NCBI GenBank assembly: GCA_016932165.1
Contig: JAFGDK010000052.1
Span: 1 to 35,282 of the forward strand
Length of the DNA: 35,282 nucleotides
Direction of reading: 5' to 3'
Origin: Anaerolineales bacterium
GTDB taxonomy: Bacteria > Chloroflexota > Anaerolineae > Anaerolineales > UBA11579
Shown here piece after piece: positions 1-8,138 of this stretch. The notes beneath the pieces were generated by a model. It searched no databases. It saw only the letters and a program-made list of their open reading frames with translations, and had not been told where the DNA came from. Position numbers and translations under genes: made by a program. Every line of letters begins with the position of its first letter. Position 1 is the stretch's first letter.

Positions 1-274
1 AGGTGCGGTATTTCACAATATCTACACTATTATCGCGCTTTTTAAAAAAAAACTCATAGCAAATAGGATGGGTTTGAAGTTTGTCGGTATATCTCGAACT
101 ATCTCAGATCGATGTTGGGCAGTTTTTTGACCTGCTGCGGTTCGAAAACCAGGAGCGGATCAAATTGACCAATCTGGTCAATTTAATTTAAATCGAACTT
201 CGTTCGATCAAAATTAGAGGAACTGTCCATCATCGCCAAGTGAGGTTTGAGATGAATTCTAGTTCAATTCCCCT

Positions 275-535
275 GTGTTGACGAACCATATCACTGTTCA
301 GGCTGCTGCTGAGTACAGCGGATACAGCCTGCAATATATTCGCCGTCTGCTGCGGTCCGGCAAGCTGGTTGGCCTAAAGATTGGCCAAGTTTGGCTGATT
401 GAAAAATCCGCTTTTGAAGCCTATCTTGAGAAGGCTAATCAAGCCACCGAGCGAAGATTCGGACCTGAAGCCAACCCTCAAAAGCGGTTAGGACTTTCGA
501 AAAAAAACTTAGGTCTAACTTACCTGGATGGATGA
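275..535 (+). CDS. Excisionase/MerR-type helix-turn-helix DNA-binding protein
   Basis: Small protein of 86 residues. Residues 5-55 fit the HTH_17 (excisionase/MerR-like) fold: the order ITVQAAAEYSG, YIRRLLRSG, then a wing ending in WLIEKSAFEAYL is typical. Such domains bind DNA as part of recombination or transcription control. Here no integrase lies beside it, so an excision role is not supported and a small regulator is more likely. The C-terminal 30 residues are Lys/Arg-rich and look disordered. The first possible start after an in-frame stop at 260 is GTG 275. No good ribosome site precedes it, so TTG 278 is also possible. The target is unknown. Confidence 0.7.
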   Translation: MLTNHITVQAAAEYSGYSLQYIRRLLRSGKLVGLKIGQVWLIEKSAFEAYLEKANQATERRFGPEANPQKRLGLSKKNLGLTYLDG

Positions 536-659
536 AATCAAGTTCAGTCCCCACATTATTTCACGAGGCATTAAGCCGCAGTTCTCCGATAATCAGATCT
601 CTCTGAATCCCTCAGTCAAAAAACATTTTGTCTCGTATTATAATTAAGAGGGAGCCAGG

Positions 660-2216
660 ATGCAAAAGAGCAATTTAGGTCTACATGAGCAAGCATACCG
701 CCAAATTTTCGAGTCTGCCAGTGATGCGATCATCATCATCGATCTGGAAACCAGCCTCGTGATTGATGCCAATCCGGCCGCCTGTTCCATGCACGACGTC
801 ACCCGCGAAGAATTTATCGGGCAGCAACTGGCAATGTACATCCATCCGGAAAGCCAACCCGACTTCGAGCTGTATCTCCAAACTGCACACTCGGGAAGCG
901 CATATGCTACATCAATTAAACACATTTTCCGGGATGGTCAATCATTTGATGCTGAATGGCACAGGACGGTGTTGACTTTTAATGGACGGCTTTGTGCATT
1001 GGGTATTGTCCGTGATGTCAGTAAAAGGATCCAGGCAGAACAACTGCTCAAAAAGCAGATGGAAACCCGGACGCATGAGCAGGAAACACTTTTGGAAATC
1101 TCTCATACCCTGGCGTCCACATTGCAGCTCCAACCGGATTTGATCCTTGAAAAATTGCGCGAGATCATCGAATTTTCGCATGGCGGGTTATTTGTAGTGG
1201 AAAACTCCTCGCTGGTCACATTGGCGATGCTTGGTACGCCATTGCCGGAGCTATCCCTGCCGCTTCGCATCCATTTGCAAGGCCTGGAAATTTTAGCGGG
1301 ATTGTTCAGACACAATCACCCTGTTCGGATCGCCGATGTGAGGGGCGATTCACCCGAAGCAAAAGCTCTGAATTCGCTTTTGAACGATGGGGCTGCGGTG
1401 CTGTTGAAAGGGATGCAGTCATGGATGTGGGTACCGCTGGCTGTGAAAAACCGCATTTTTGGATGTTTTGGGGTAGCCCACGAGATAAGGGATCATTTTT
1501 CACCCCATCATGCAGATCTTGCCCTCAGTGTCGCCAACCAGGCTGCTATCACGATGGCCAATGCAGAATTATATGAGCAAGCGCAAACTCTGGCAGCCTT
1601 TGAAGAGCGACAACGATTAGCCCGAAATTTACACGACGCAATTAATCAATCTCTTTTCTCCGCAAGTATTATTGCCGATGTCATGCCGCGCTTGTGGGAA
1701 CGAGACCAGGAGCAGGTACACCGGTCGCTTGGGGATTTACGCAGGTTGATCCGAGGTGCACAAGCCGAAATGCGCGCTCTTTTGGCTGAACTTCGACCTG
1801 CAACATTGACAGATTCAGAACTTGACGACCTGATTCACTTATTGGGTAATGCACTTTCAGGTTGGATTGATATTCCAGTCATTATTAAGGCTCCGGAGAA
1901 GGTTGCCCTGCCTGCTGAAGTACAGATCGCGTTCTACCGCGTATGCCAGGAGGCGCTCAATAATGTTGCCAAACATGCTAAAGCCAGCCTGGTTGAGATA
2001 ACTTTAACCCACGATGATGTGGTGACTGAGTTGCGTATTCGCGACAATGGTCATGGTTTTGACCCTGAACAAACAAATCCCGGTCATTATGGCTTAAAAA
2101 TGATGCGCGAGCGAACTGAAGCAATTGGGGGCCAATTATCAGTGACAAGCCAACCAGGTCATGGTACCGAATTGGTGGTTCGGTGGATAAATCCATCCCG
2201 AAAGGAGACGCCATGA
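660..2216 (+). CDS. PAS-GAF sensor histidine kinase (NarL/DegS-type, HisKA_3)
   Basis: Sensor kinase of 518 residues without transmembrane segments, so probably cytoplasmic. Order of domains: PAS (about 12-135), short coiled coil, GAF (about 155-305), HisKA_3 dimerisation helix with RNLHDAINQ and the phospho-acceptor His325, then HATPase_c (about 415-515) with N box EALNNVAKHAK, G1 DNGHGF and G2 GLKMMRER. It should autophosphorylate on a PAS/GAF-sensed cue and pass phosphate to the regulator encoded directly downstream, whose ATG overlaps its stop (ATGA, 2213-2216). AAGAGGGAG lies before ATG 660. A TATAAT at 639-644 is a possible -10 but no good -35 is seen. The ligand is unknown. Confidence 0.93.
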   Translation: MQKSNLGLHEQAYRQIFESASDAIIIIDLETSLVIDANPAACSMHDVTREEFIGQQLAMYIHPESQPDFELYLQTAHSGSAYATSIKHIFRDGQSFDAEWHRTVLTFNGRLCALGIVRDVSKRIQAEQLLKKQMETRTHEQETLLEISHTLASTLQLQPDLILEKLREIIEFSHGGLFVVENSSLVTLAMLGTPLPELSLPLRIHLQGLEILAGLFRHNHPVRIADVRGDSPEAKALNSLLNDGAAVLLKGMQSWMWVPLAVKNRIFGCFGVAHEIRDHFSPHHADLALSVANQAAITMANAELYEQAQTLAAFEERQRLARNLHDAINQSLFSASIIADVMPRLWERDQEQVHRSLGDLRRLIRGAQAEMRALLAELRPATLTDSELDDLIHLLGNALSGWIDIPVIIKAPEKVALPAEVQIAFYRVCQEALNNVAKHAKASLVEITLTHDDVVTELRIRDNGHGFDPEQTNPGHYGLKMMRERTEAIGGQLSVTSQPGHGTELVVRWINPSRKETP

Positions 2217-2860
2217 CAAATATGCTCTCGCAAACCATCCGCGTCATGCTGGTTGACGATCACACCATGGTCCGTAAAGGCCTCTCCCTCTTCATGAAAG
2301 CTTTTGACGATCTAAATTTGGCGGGGGAAGCCGAAAATGGCGTCGAAGCAGTCAAGCTTTGCGGTGAGATTCTGCCAGACGTGGTCTTGATGGACCTAGT
2401 CCTGCCCGATATGGATGGCGTCGATGCAATCCGCACCATTTGCCAGAAGCATCCCCAGGTCAAAGTGATTGCGCTGACCAGTTTCAAAGAGGGATCCCGG
2501 ATTATGAAAGCCCTGGAAGCAGGAGCCATCGGCTACCTGACCAAAGATATCTCCGCTGAAGAACTTGCCTGGGCTATCCGGGATGCGCATTCTGGTCGAG
2601 CGACCCTGTCTCCCGACGCCGCTCAAGCCCTTGTCCAGGAAGCCAATCAACCGCCAGCACCGGGCAGCGATCTTACCGAACGTGAGCGAGAGGTGCTGGC
2701 TTTGATGGTTGAAGGATTGAACAATACCCAAATCGCGGGAAAACTGAGCGTCAGCCCGTCCACAGTTAAGTCCCATGTCAGCAACATCCTCTCCAAATTA
2801 GGGGTCTCTTCCCGCACAGAGGCGGTCACCCTCGCTTTCAGGCATAAACTTGTCAGCTAA
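2213..2860 (+). CDS. NarL/FixJ-family response regulator (receiver + LuxR HTH)
   Basis: Response regulator of 215 residues. The receiver (about 9-125) has the acidic pair VDDH, phospho-acceptor Asp61 (VVLMDLVLP) and the conserved Lys in YLTKD. The LuxR/GerE HTH domain (about 150-212) begins LTEREREVLALM and contains TVKSHVSNILSKLGV. I place the start at ATG 2213 because GGAGA lies six to seven bases upstream and the ATG overlaps the kinase stop, which is usual for coupled pairs. An upstream in-frame ATG at 2183 lacks such a site. It is the cognate partner of the preceding kinase. A strong terminator hairpin follows at 2898. Its target genes are not evident; the dodecin and small stress proteins downstream are candidates by position only. 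Confidence 0.93.
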   Translation: MTNMLSQTIRVMLVDDHTMVRKGLSLFMKAFDDLNLAGEAENGVEAVKLCGEILPDVVLMDLVLPDMDGVDAIRTICQKHPQVKVIALTSFKEGSRIMKALEAGAIGYLTKDISAEELAWAIRDAHSGRATLSPDAAQALVQEANQPPAPGSDLTEREREVLALMVEGLNNTQIAGKLSVSPSTVKSHVSNILSKLGVSSRTEAVTLAFRHKLVS

Positions 2861-2874
2861 GTTAACCTTTTGAC

Positions 2875-2936
2875 CTCCCCCAAGTGGATGAGAGACCAAC
2901 TCCCCGGCCGACTGATGCGGCCGGGGAGTTATTTTT
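2875..2936 (+). terminator. Rho-independent terminator within a repeated hairpin element (copy 1)
   Basis: A 12-bp perfect stem (2898-2909 with 2919-2930, nine-base loop) is followed by ATTTTTCT, so it should terminate the kinase/regulator transcript. The 23 bases before the stem, CTCCCCCAAGTGGATGAGAG and onward, recur with the hairpin at 4446-4501. A short CTCCCC at 2875 could pair with the same GGGGAG as the stem's left arm, giving an alternative fold. Confidence 0.8.
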
Positions 2937-2970
2937 CTATAATGGGGGATAGTAAGGATTATGTCAACTT

Positions 2971-2986
2971 GAATCCAAACGGATTC
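2971..2986. repeat. Inverted repeat in the dodecin leader
   Basis: GAATCC-AAAC-GGATTC, a perfect six-base inverted repeat ending nine bases before the AAGGAG of dodecin. It may be an operator or a small hairpin; nothing in the sequence decides. Confidence 0.4.
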
Positions 2987-3005
2987 CAAATATAAGGAGT
3001 TTTAA

Positions 3006-3212
3006 ATGTCCGTCGCAAAAGTAACTGAAATTATCGCCGCCTCTCCCAAGAGTTTTGATGATGCCATCAAGGTTGGCGTGGCACGCGCTCATAAAACGCT
3101 CACCAATCTTAAATCCGCCTGGGTTCAAGACCAGCAGATCAAACTGGGTGATGACGGACAGATCTTAGAATACCGCGTTCAGTTGAAGGTCACTTTCATT
3201 ATCCAAGACTGA
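3006..3212 (+). CDS. Dodecin family flavin-binding protein
   Basis: Protein of 68 residues, the normal dodecin length. It matches the family along its whole length: VAKVTEIIAASPKSFDDAI, a helix with VARAHKTL, then W(39) in the SAWV strand and a final strand VQLKVTFIIQD. Dodecins form hollow dodecamers that store or buffer flavins (or CoA) and protect against photochemical damage. AAGGAG lies seven to eight bases before ATG 3006. A small inverted repeat GAATCC-AAAC-GGATTC (2971-2986) sits in the leader just upstream. The gene stands alone after the regulator's terminator, so it probably has its own promoter. Confidence 0.93.
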   Translation: MSVAKVTEIIAASPKSFDDAIKVGVARAHKTLTNLKSAWVQDQQIKLGDDGQILEYRVQLKVTFIIQD

Positions 3213-3388
3213 GCCGGATCCTGATCTTGATTTACAGGATAACCGTTTTTTCGAACAGTCTTACAGATTAAGTTCTGTGTAATTACTTCCGATAAGGATG
3301 TGCTTTGTTACAGACTTGGTCACCAGGATAACTCGTCGGGTAATAAGAATGGATATGTTAATGTGGTTTCGCTTCTCAAAGGTTTGTG

Positions 3389-4369
3389 ATGATCAGGGAT
3401 AAGAAGGACATTCAGGCTGTGCTCCCGTGGCTTTCCAAGAATGGAAAGTCCTCAACCGGGCTGGCACTAAAAGATTCGGAGCTGCGCTATCGGCGCTTGT
3501 TTGAAGCAGCACAGGATGGGATTTTGATCCTTAATGCGAACACAGGGGCAATCATTGACGTCAACCCATTCTTGGTCCAGATGCTGGGATTCTCGCGCGA
3601 GGAGTTCCTGGGAAAGAAGCTCTGGGAAATCGGCGCGTTCATTGATACACAGGCAAGTAAGGATGCTTTCCAGACTCTGCAGCTGGATGAGTATATCCGA
3701 TACAGGGATTTACCGCTAAGGTCGAAAGACGGCCAGCTGTTCCAGGTGGAATTTATCAGCAATGTTTATTGGGCAGGCAGTGAGCAGGTGATCCAATGCA
3801 ATATCCGCGACATCACCGAACGCAAAAAGGCGCACGATGCCTTGCTTAAAAGCGAAGCGCTCCTCCGGGAGCAGTCTGTTCGGGACCATCTGACTGGTTT
3901 GTTCAACCGGCGATATATGGAAGAGACCCTGGGGCGCGAGCTGCGCCGGGCCAGGCGTAAACAACTGACTTTGGGCATCATTATGTGTGATGTGGATGAT
4001 TTTAAACGCTTCAATGATACCTGGGGACATACTGCAGGCGATTTGGTTCTAAACGGGCTTGGCAAATTATTACTTAAGTATGTCCGTGGAGAGGATATTG
4101 CCTGTCGTTACGGCGGGGATGAATTTATCATTGTGCTGCCGGAGGCGACCCAGGCCGTGGCATACGAACGGGCCCGGATCATTTGCGACAAAACCAAATT
4201 GCTGGAATTCCATTGGGAGGGGAAAATTTTAGGTGCAATTACGCTCTCCCTCGGAGTAGCAATATTCCCCGCTGATGGTTTTACAAGCGCCGCTGTTCTG
4301 AAATCAGTTGATATGGCACTCTATCGCGCAAAGAAAGAGGGGCGCGGTCAGGTGGTTTTAGCGTATTAG
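3389..4369 (+). CDS. PAS-GGDEF diguanylate cyclase
   Basis: Soluble protein of 326 residues with a PAS domain (about 28-145) and a GGDEF domain (about 160-325). The signature GGDEF is intact at 242-246, and RGED at 233-236, five residues upstream, is a product-inhibition I-site (RxxD). It should therefore make cyclic di-GMP from two GTP under feedback control, with the PAS domain sensing an unknown small molecule, redox state or light. AAAGG (3378-3382) is six bases before ATG 3389; a GTG at 3386 is too close to it. No reading frame extends further, as a stop lies at 3359. The HD-GYP protein at 17692 may be an opposing enzyme. Confidence 0.92.
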   Translation: MIRDKKDIQAVLPWLSKNGKSSTGLALKDSELRYRRLFEAAQDGILILNANTGAIIDVNPFLVQMLGFSREEFLGKKLWEIGAFIDTQASKDAFQTLQLDEYIRYRDLPLRSKDGQLFQVEFISNVYWAGSEQVIQCNIRDITERKKAHDALLKSEALLREQSVRDHLTGLFNRRYMEETLGRELRRARRKQLTLGIIMCDVDDFKRFNDTWGHTAGDLVLNGLGKLLLKYVRGEDIACRYGGDEFIIVLPEATQAVAYERARIICDKTKLLEFHWEGKILGAITLSLGVAIFPADGFTSAAVLKSVDMALYRAKKEGRGQVVLAY

Positions 4370-4445
4370 TAGGGTATCTTAGCGTACGTTTTGTGTTGAT
4401 CCCTGTTATCTCCGAAACAATCTTTCAGACCAAACTGGATGATCT

Positions 4446-4501
4446 CTCCCCCAAGTGGATGAGAGATGAACTCCCCGGTCGCCTGATGTGGCCGGGGAGT
4501 A
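4446..4501 (+). repeat. Repeated hairpin element (copy 2)
   Basis: Second copy of the element at 2875-2930: about 51 of 56 positions are identical. The stem (4470-4480 with 4490-4500) keeps pairing although bases changed (one G-C became a G-T wobble), which suggests the structure is preserved. The T-run seen after copy 1 is missing, so this copy may be a weak terminator or a leader structure. It ends only 20 bases before ATG 4521. Confidence 0.75.
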
Positions 4502-4520
4502 TTGGTCATATCATTAATAT

Positions 4521-4892
4521 ATGACCCGCGTATATTTAGCCGATGCCAACCCTGGAGAGCTCTCTGCCCTTCGCCTGTTGCTTCTTGAATTGAAAATGGA
4601 AGTGGTAGGTGAAGGAGCCGATTGGGCAACTACTTTGGCCCAGGTGCCTGACCGGAGCATCGATTTACTACTGATTGATTGGAATCTGCTGCCGAATTCC
4701 CCCACCAACTCGTTTAAGAAGCTTCGAGAAGCCTGCCCGGCAGCGCTGATCATCATCCTCATCAGCCATCTGGACGCCCGTCACCAGGCCGCACTTTCTG
4801 CCGGCGCTGATGCGTTCATCAGTAAAGAAGAAATGCCCGAACGCATCGCTGAACGCCTGCGGGCAGCTGCAGCCGGCCTCTTTTCTGGATGA
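4521..4892 (+). CDS. Stand-alone receiver-domain protein
   Basis: Protein of 123 residues made of a single CheY-like receiver. It shows LADAN in place of the usual acidic pair (one acid kept, Asp8), phospho-acceptor Asp53 in LLLIDWNLLP, Ser82 in the Thr/Ser position and Lys102 in FISKEE. There is no output domain, so it probably acts through protein contacts, for example with a kinase or the nearby diguanylate cyclase. No clear ribosome site precedes ATG 4521 and the repeated hairpin lies just upstream. The missing second acid may weaken metal binding. The partner is unknown. Confidence 0.82.
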   Translation: MTRVYLADANPGELSALRLLLLELKMEVVGEGADWATTLAQVPDRSIDLLLIDWNLLPNSPTNSFKKLREACPAALIIILISHLDARHQAALSAGADAFISKEEMPERIAERLRAAAAGLFSG

Positions 4893-5042
4893 CGCCATCC
4901 GGGTAATGAGAAACCTGGAACCAAGCCAGCAGAAGAACTCTGAGAGTTAGCGCAAAATGCGAGGGTAAAGATCCAAGAAGGAGTATGGATCAAACAACAA
5001 ACGTTTTTCAATCAACTAGAAGAGTTTCGAAGGAGAAACCAA

Positions 5043-5297
5043 ATGAATATCTTAATTTATCTAATCGTTGCGGCAGTAATTGGTTGGGTGGCAACCAACA
5101 TCATGAAAGACCAATCAAACCTGTTGATCAATATTGTCGTGGCTGTTGTCGGCGCATTTCTGGCTGGCTACTTCCTCAGCCCGATCTTCAAGGTAGGGAC
5201 GATCAATGATGCAATCACAATCCCCACCATGCTGGTCACGTTGCTCGGTTCTGTGATCCTGCTGGTGATCGTTCACTTTATTCGCCGCGGGCGTTAG
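5043..5297 (+). CDS. GlsB/YeaQ/YmgE-family small membrane protein
   Basis: Membrane protein of 84 residues with three hydrophobic segments (about 2-19, 26-46, 58-78) and the GWVA motif after the first, as in the GlsB/YeaQ/YmgE (transglycosylase-associated) family. These proteins are often induced by general or envelope stress; their molecular function is unresolved. GAAGGAG is well placed before ATG 5043. It opens a run of small membrane-protein genes on the same strand (5043-9086), each with its own strong AAGGA-type site, which suggests high, coordinated expression. Confidence 0.87.
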   Translation: MNILIYLIVAAVIGWVATNIMKDQSNLLINIVVAVVGAFLAGYFLSPIFKVGTINDAITIPTMLVTLLGSVILLVIVHFIRRGR

Positions 5298-5374
5298 CCC
5301 AACCACCATTAAATGGTCTATTTAGTCAGCATGGGCATAGCATTTTGCCCGTGCTGGACTTACAAAGGAAAAAA

Positions 5375-5785
5375 ATGACAAACGATAATCGAGTATCACA
5401 AGTAAAGGTGACACAACGCGAGCCAGAGAGAGAACGCCGAATATTTTCCTTTAAAGCCACCCAGGTAGTTTGGCTGTTATTTGGCTTTCTCATCACAATG
5501 ATCGCGCTGCGTATCGGACTGAAGCTGATTGGGGCAAACCCCCTGAGCCCAATCGTCACCCTGATCTACGGATTTACGGACATATTCCTATTTCCGTTTA
5601 CCGGGCTGATCAACTCACCATCAACCGGCAATATAGTGCTTGAGCTTTCGTCCTTCTTTGCCATATTGATCTACGGGTTGATTGCGTGGGGGATTGAAAG
5701 AGTAATCTGGTTGATCTTTTACCGCCCGCGCGGCCCGGTGGTGGACGTCACAGAAACCACGACCAGCGAGCACCATTCAAATTAA
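5375..5785 (+). CDS. YggT-like integral membrane protein
   Basis: Protein of 136 residues. A charged N-terminus (1-28) is followed by a hydrophobic helix (about 32-52), an amphipathic middle with NPLSPIV and LFPFTGLINSPS, and a last helix (about 88-110) ending in IERVIWLIFYRP. The layout resembles YggT/YlmG-type proteins, which affect membrane and division processes, but similarity is loose. I choose ATG 5375, preceded by AAAGGA, over an upstream TTG at 5345. It lies between GlsB-like and a 58-residue small protein, all in one direction with short gaps, so co-transcription is likely. Confidence 0.72.
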   Translation: MTNDNRVSQVKVTQREPERERRIFSFKATQVVWLLFGFLITMIALRIGLKLIGANPLSPIVTLIYGFTDIFLFPFTGLINSPSTGNIVLELSSFFAILIYGLIAWGIERVIWLIFYRPRGPVVDVTETTTSEHHSN

Positions 5786-5805
5786 TTAGTGGAAGGAAAA
5801 CCAGC

Positions 5806-5982
5806 ATGGATAATTCCTACGACCGACATAATTCTGAGACCCAAGCCAAGACACAATCTTTGGGCAACCTGCTCCAGATTTGGTACGCTATCAAGAGTAG
5901 ACTTGTCGCTTTGTTTGTGCTGACGGAGGAAGAGAAAATCGCTGCTGGTATCTACATCGGACGTATGGGAGAGGATGAATGA
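5806..5982 (+). CDS. Hypothetical small protein, 58 aa
   Basis: ATG 5806 has GGAAGG nine bases upstream and begins 20 bases after the previous gene. The N-terminal third is polar (many Gln, Thr, Asn), the middle holds LLQIWYAIKSRLVALFVL, which could be an amphipathic or membrane-associated helix, and the C-terminus is acidic. I do not recognise a family. Its place in a tight run of small stress-type membrane proteins and its good ribosome site are the reasons to call it a gene. Confidence 0.6.
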   Translation: MDNSYDRHNSETQAKTQSLGNLLQIWYAIKSRLVALFVLTEEEKIAAGIYIGRMGEDE

Positions 5983-6058
5983 ATTTACTCAACTTTTACA
6001 GGATCATAGCTGCTACTGAGACAGTCCGGTCCATGATGACTATAAAAGGAATAAAAAA

Positions 6059-6412
6059 ATGAACAATCAGATTGAAGAATATAAGAGTACTTCCACCAAC
6101 CCCCTAAAGGTTTTAACGGGCATCTTGATTGGTGGACTGGCAGGCGCCGCAGCAATGCTATTGCTGGCGCCACAATCCGGAAAAGACACAAGATTACAAA
6201 TCCGGAATAGGGGCCTTCAACTACGCGACCAGGCGTCTGGATTTGTTGGCGACGCCGTTTCACAAGTGCGCTCGATTACCAACGATATCGCCAATGGCGG
6301 ACGTGAAAAGTTCGATGAAATAAAACAACATGGCCAGGATCTGGCTGTCGAGCAATTAGACCATTTGACCAAAGCCGCAAAAGCCAGCAAACTAGCGATT
6401 CAAAGATCCTGA
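6059..6412 (+). CDS. YtxH-domain membrane protein
   Basis: Protein of 117 residues. After a short polar start comes a Gly/Ala-rich transmembrane helix (about 17-37, ILIGGLAGAAAMLLLAP) followed by QSGKDTR, the characteristic YtxH/GvpP pattern of a helix and then a basic turn. The rest (45-117) is a long, charged, probably helical tail. YtxH proteins are associated with general stress in Firmicutes; biochemical function is unknown. AAAGGA precedes ATG 6059. It belongs to the same small-protein run as its neighbours. Confidence 0.85.
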   Translation: MNNQIEEYKSTSTNPLKVLTGILIGGLAGAAAMLLLAPQSGKDTRLQIRNRGLQLRDQASGFVGDAVSQVRSITNDIANGGREKFDEIKQHGQDLAVEQLDHLTKAAKASKLAIQRS

Positions 6413-6460
6413 AGCTCGGATCGGAAAAATTACCTGCAAGTAATAAAAGGAGATAAAAAT

Positions 6461-6631
6461 ATGAAACTAAGCAGACCTAAAGTGATTACATTTTGGATTG
6501 CTGTTATCCTCGCAGTTCTTGGAGTCTTGGCTGCGCAAGGGTTCCTCGCGCAGCTCTCCGGTTACGCATTCTGGTTAGTCGTAGCTGGATTTGTTGTCTT
6601 AGCGCTTGGAAATTTGTTGAAAGATTTTTAG
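6461..6631 (+). CDS. Hypothetical small membrane protein, 56 aa
   Basis: ATG 6461 follows AAAGGAG by eight bases. The product has a short basic start (MKLSRPK) and two hydrophobic segments (about 8-25 and 34-50) with a short polar turn, ending in LLKDF. It is therefore a helical hairpin in the membrane. I do not recognise the family. It is the last gene before a strong terminator at 6717, so it probably closes the transcript that starts near 5043. Confidence 0.68.
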   Translation: MKLSRPKVITFWIAVILAVLGVLAAQGFLAQLSGYAFWLVVAGFVVLALGNLLKDF

Positions 6632-6716
6632 GGCTTTTGATGAGCAGGCAGGTGCGTGACAGACAGCAAGCTTGTTACCCCGTTACTGAAAATCACCCCC
6701 CAACGAATTTTTCAAA

Positions 6717-6767
6717 GGCTGCTCGAACTAAAGTATTTTTCTGAGTTCGAGCAGCCCCACATTTTTT
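6717..6767 (+). terminator. Rho-independent terminator
   Basis: A perfect 13-bp stem (6717-6729 with 6744-6756) with a 14-base loop is followed four bases later by six T. It should end the small-membrane-protein transcript. Confidence 0.85.
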
Positions 6768-6822
6768 CATGGATTGAGCGCAACAATCGACCTGGCACCA
6801 TCATTGATTGGAAAAACAGAAC

Positions 6823-7722
6823 ATGAGCATATTCCGTCACAATTTAAACATCCTGGTTGTCTTTGGATTTGTGTCCATGCTGCTGATCCTATCCGCATGT
6901 TATTCCTTGACCGAGCCTGCGTCTGGGGTGAATGCGCTGGTGGTTTCGCCGGTGAAAACTGAGGTGCCTTGTCAGGAATGCGACCAGGAAACTGCTGCAG
7001 CAGCAAATGCCATAGAACAGAACAATCTTGAACAACAGGCGCTGGCGACTGCCAAAATTGTAGGCGCTAATGCACAGGCCACCTTAGATTCCGTCAACGC
7101 TACGTTGAACGCAGCCCAAACCCGGAGGGAAAATGATGCCAGTATCCTTGAAGCACAGATCGCGGCGACAGCTGAATTGGCACTCGCCAATGCAAAAGCG
7201 ACCCTGGTGGCAGCTGGATCAACCCAGAGCGCCGCATTAACCCAGGATTCAATCGAGCAAACTCGGGTGCAGTATAACCAACAGATCTCTGCCGACCTGG
7301 CAACTGAGGACGCGATTGTAATACTTACACAGCAATATTACAGCTACCTGATTGCCAATCAAAATGCTACTGAAACCCAATCTGCGGGCGAGACGCTGCA
7401 ATCGTATGCAGTTGAAGCAAATCAGCTTGAAGAGCAGAGACAAGCAACAATTTCTTTCATTTGGATGTTGTGTTTGCCGGTCTTCCTTTTGCTATTCGCC
7501 GGTTTGGGTCTATGGGGTTTCTGGCGTTGGCTTAAGATGCAGCCTGAATCGCTGGCGAAGGTTCAGCAAGGCAGGTCATCACCAAACCTTAAAAGAGGCA
7601 GACTCGAAAACCGCTTTAGAGTCCCAAAGCCTGACCATTCACAGGTGAGCCGATGGCTTAATGAAGTCAAGAACACACTGCTGACAAGCGGCTGGAAGGA
7701 TAGAGATGATAATGCAGATTAA
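6823..7722 (+). CDS. Ala/Gln-rich coiled-coil lipoprotein with C-terminal membrane anchor
   Basis: Protein of 299 residues. A signal peptide ends in the lipobox LSAC with Cys26, so the N-terminus is probably lipidated. Residues about 50-200 are Ala, Gln, Asn and Glu-rich and lack Pro, giving a long helical coiled coil with repeating QTQ and ANA patterns. A second hydrophobic helix (about 210-233, FIWMLCLPVFLLLFAGLGLW) is followed by a basic tail. The chain would thus be fixed to the membrane at both ends with the coil outside. I choose ATG 6823 over TTG 6808. The next gene overlaps by 17 bases. Function unknown; a scaffold or surface role is a guess. Confidence 0.75.
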   Translation: MSIFRHNLNILVVFGFVSMLLILSACYSLTEPASGVNALVVSPVKTEVPCQECDQETAAAANAIEQNNLEQQALATAKIVGANAQATLDSVNATLNAAQTRRENDASILEAQIAATAELALANAKATLVAAGSTQSAALTQDSIEQTRVQYNQQISADLATEDAIVILTQQYYSYLIANQNATETQSAGETLQSYAVEANQLEEQRQATISFIWMLCLPVFLLLFAGLGLWGFWRWLKMQPESLAKVQQGRSSPNLKRGRLENRFRVPKPDHSQVSRWLNEVKNTLLTSGWKDRDDNAD

Positions 7723-8098
7723 CAACCCACCCAATTTTGATCAAGTGGCCTGGCGAGTCAGGGCCGAGGTATCATCAGTACTGAAAGCCTGGGGATTGGT
7801 CCCGCGCTTTGAACGCTGGCGATTATCGCAAGATCCCATAACCGGGATGGTTGTGTTGTTTGGCATCCTGAATAACAACTATATTGCCAGATACACCTCA
7901 ATCCCCTTCAGCAACTATTTCGATCCGCGCTTATTGATTGACCTCGCCAACAAACTACAGGTGCAGGTTGTATCCGGCAACAGCGAAGGTCTGCGTTATG
8001 CTTTCATCCTCAGCCGGGGTTGCATTGATGTGTTACCAACACAAATAGGCATCCCTGTCCTGGATGAAAACTATTCCAATAGTCTTGAAAGTCAATAA
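7706..8098 (+). CDS. Hypothetical protein, 130 aa
   Basis: Soluble protein of 130 residues whose start overlaps the lipoprotein gene by 17 bases, with GGAAGGA five bases before ATG 7706 (ATG 7712 is possible). It is a mixed alpha/beta sequence with Trp-rich FERWRLSQDP and a strand-like run GMVVLFGILNNNYIARY; the C-terminal half predicts a small compact fold. No signal peptide or membrane segment is seen. I do not recognise a family. The overlap and common direction suggest it works with, or is controlled with, the lipoprotein and the coiled-coil protein at 8139. Confidence 0.68.
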   Translation: MIMQINNPPNFDQVAWRVRAEVSSVLKAWGLVPRFERWRLSQDPITGMVVLFGILNNNYIARYTSIPFSNYFDPRLLIDLANKLQVQVVSGNSEGLRYAFILSRGCIDVLPTQIGIPVLDENYSNSLESQ

Positions 8099-8138
8099 TT
8101 TTTTAACTCATACAAAAGATGAAATCAGGAGGAACAAG

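Noticed and set aside
4471-4500. CTGATG in the hairpin loop suggested a hammerhead ribozyme core
   Set aside because: The GAAA strand and the three-stem layout are absent, and the loop has no A after CTGATG.
4985-5209. 74-codon frame overlapping the GlsB-like start
   Set aside because: AAGGAG is one base from the ATG, too close, and most of the frame is a shifted reading of the GlsB-like gene.
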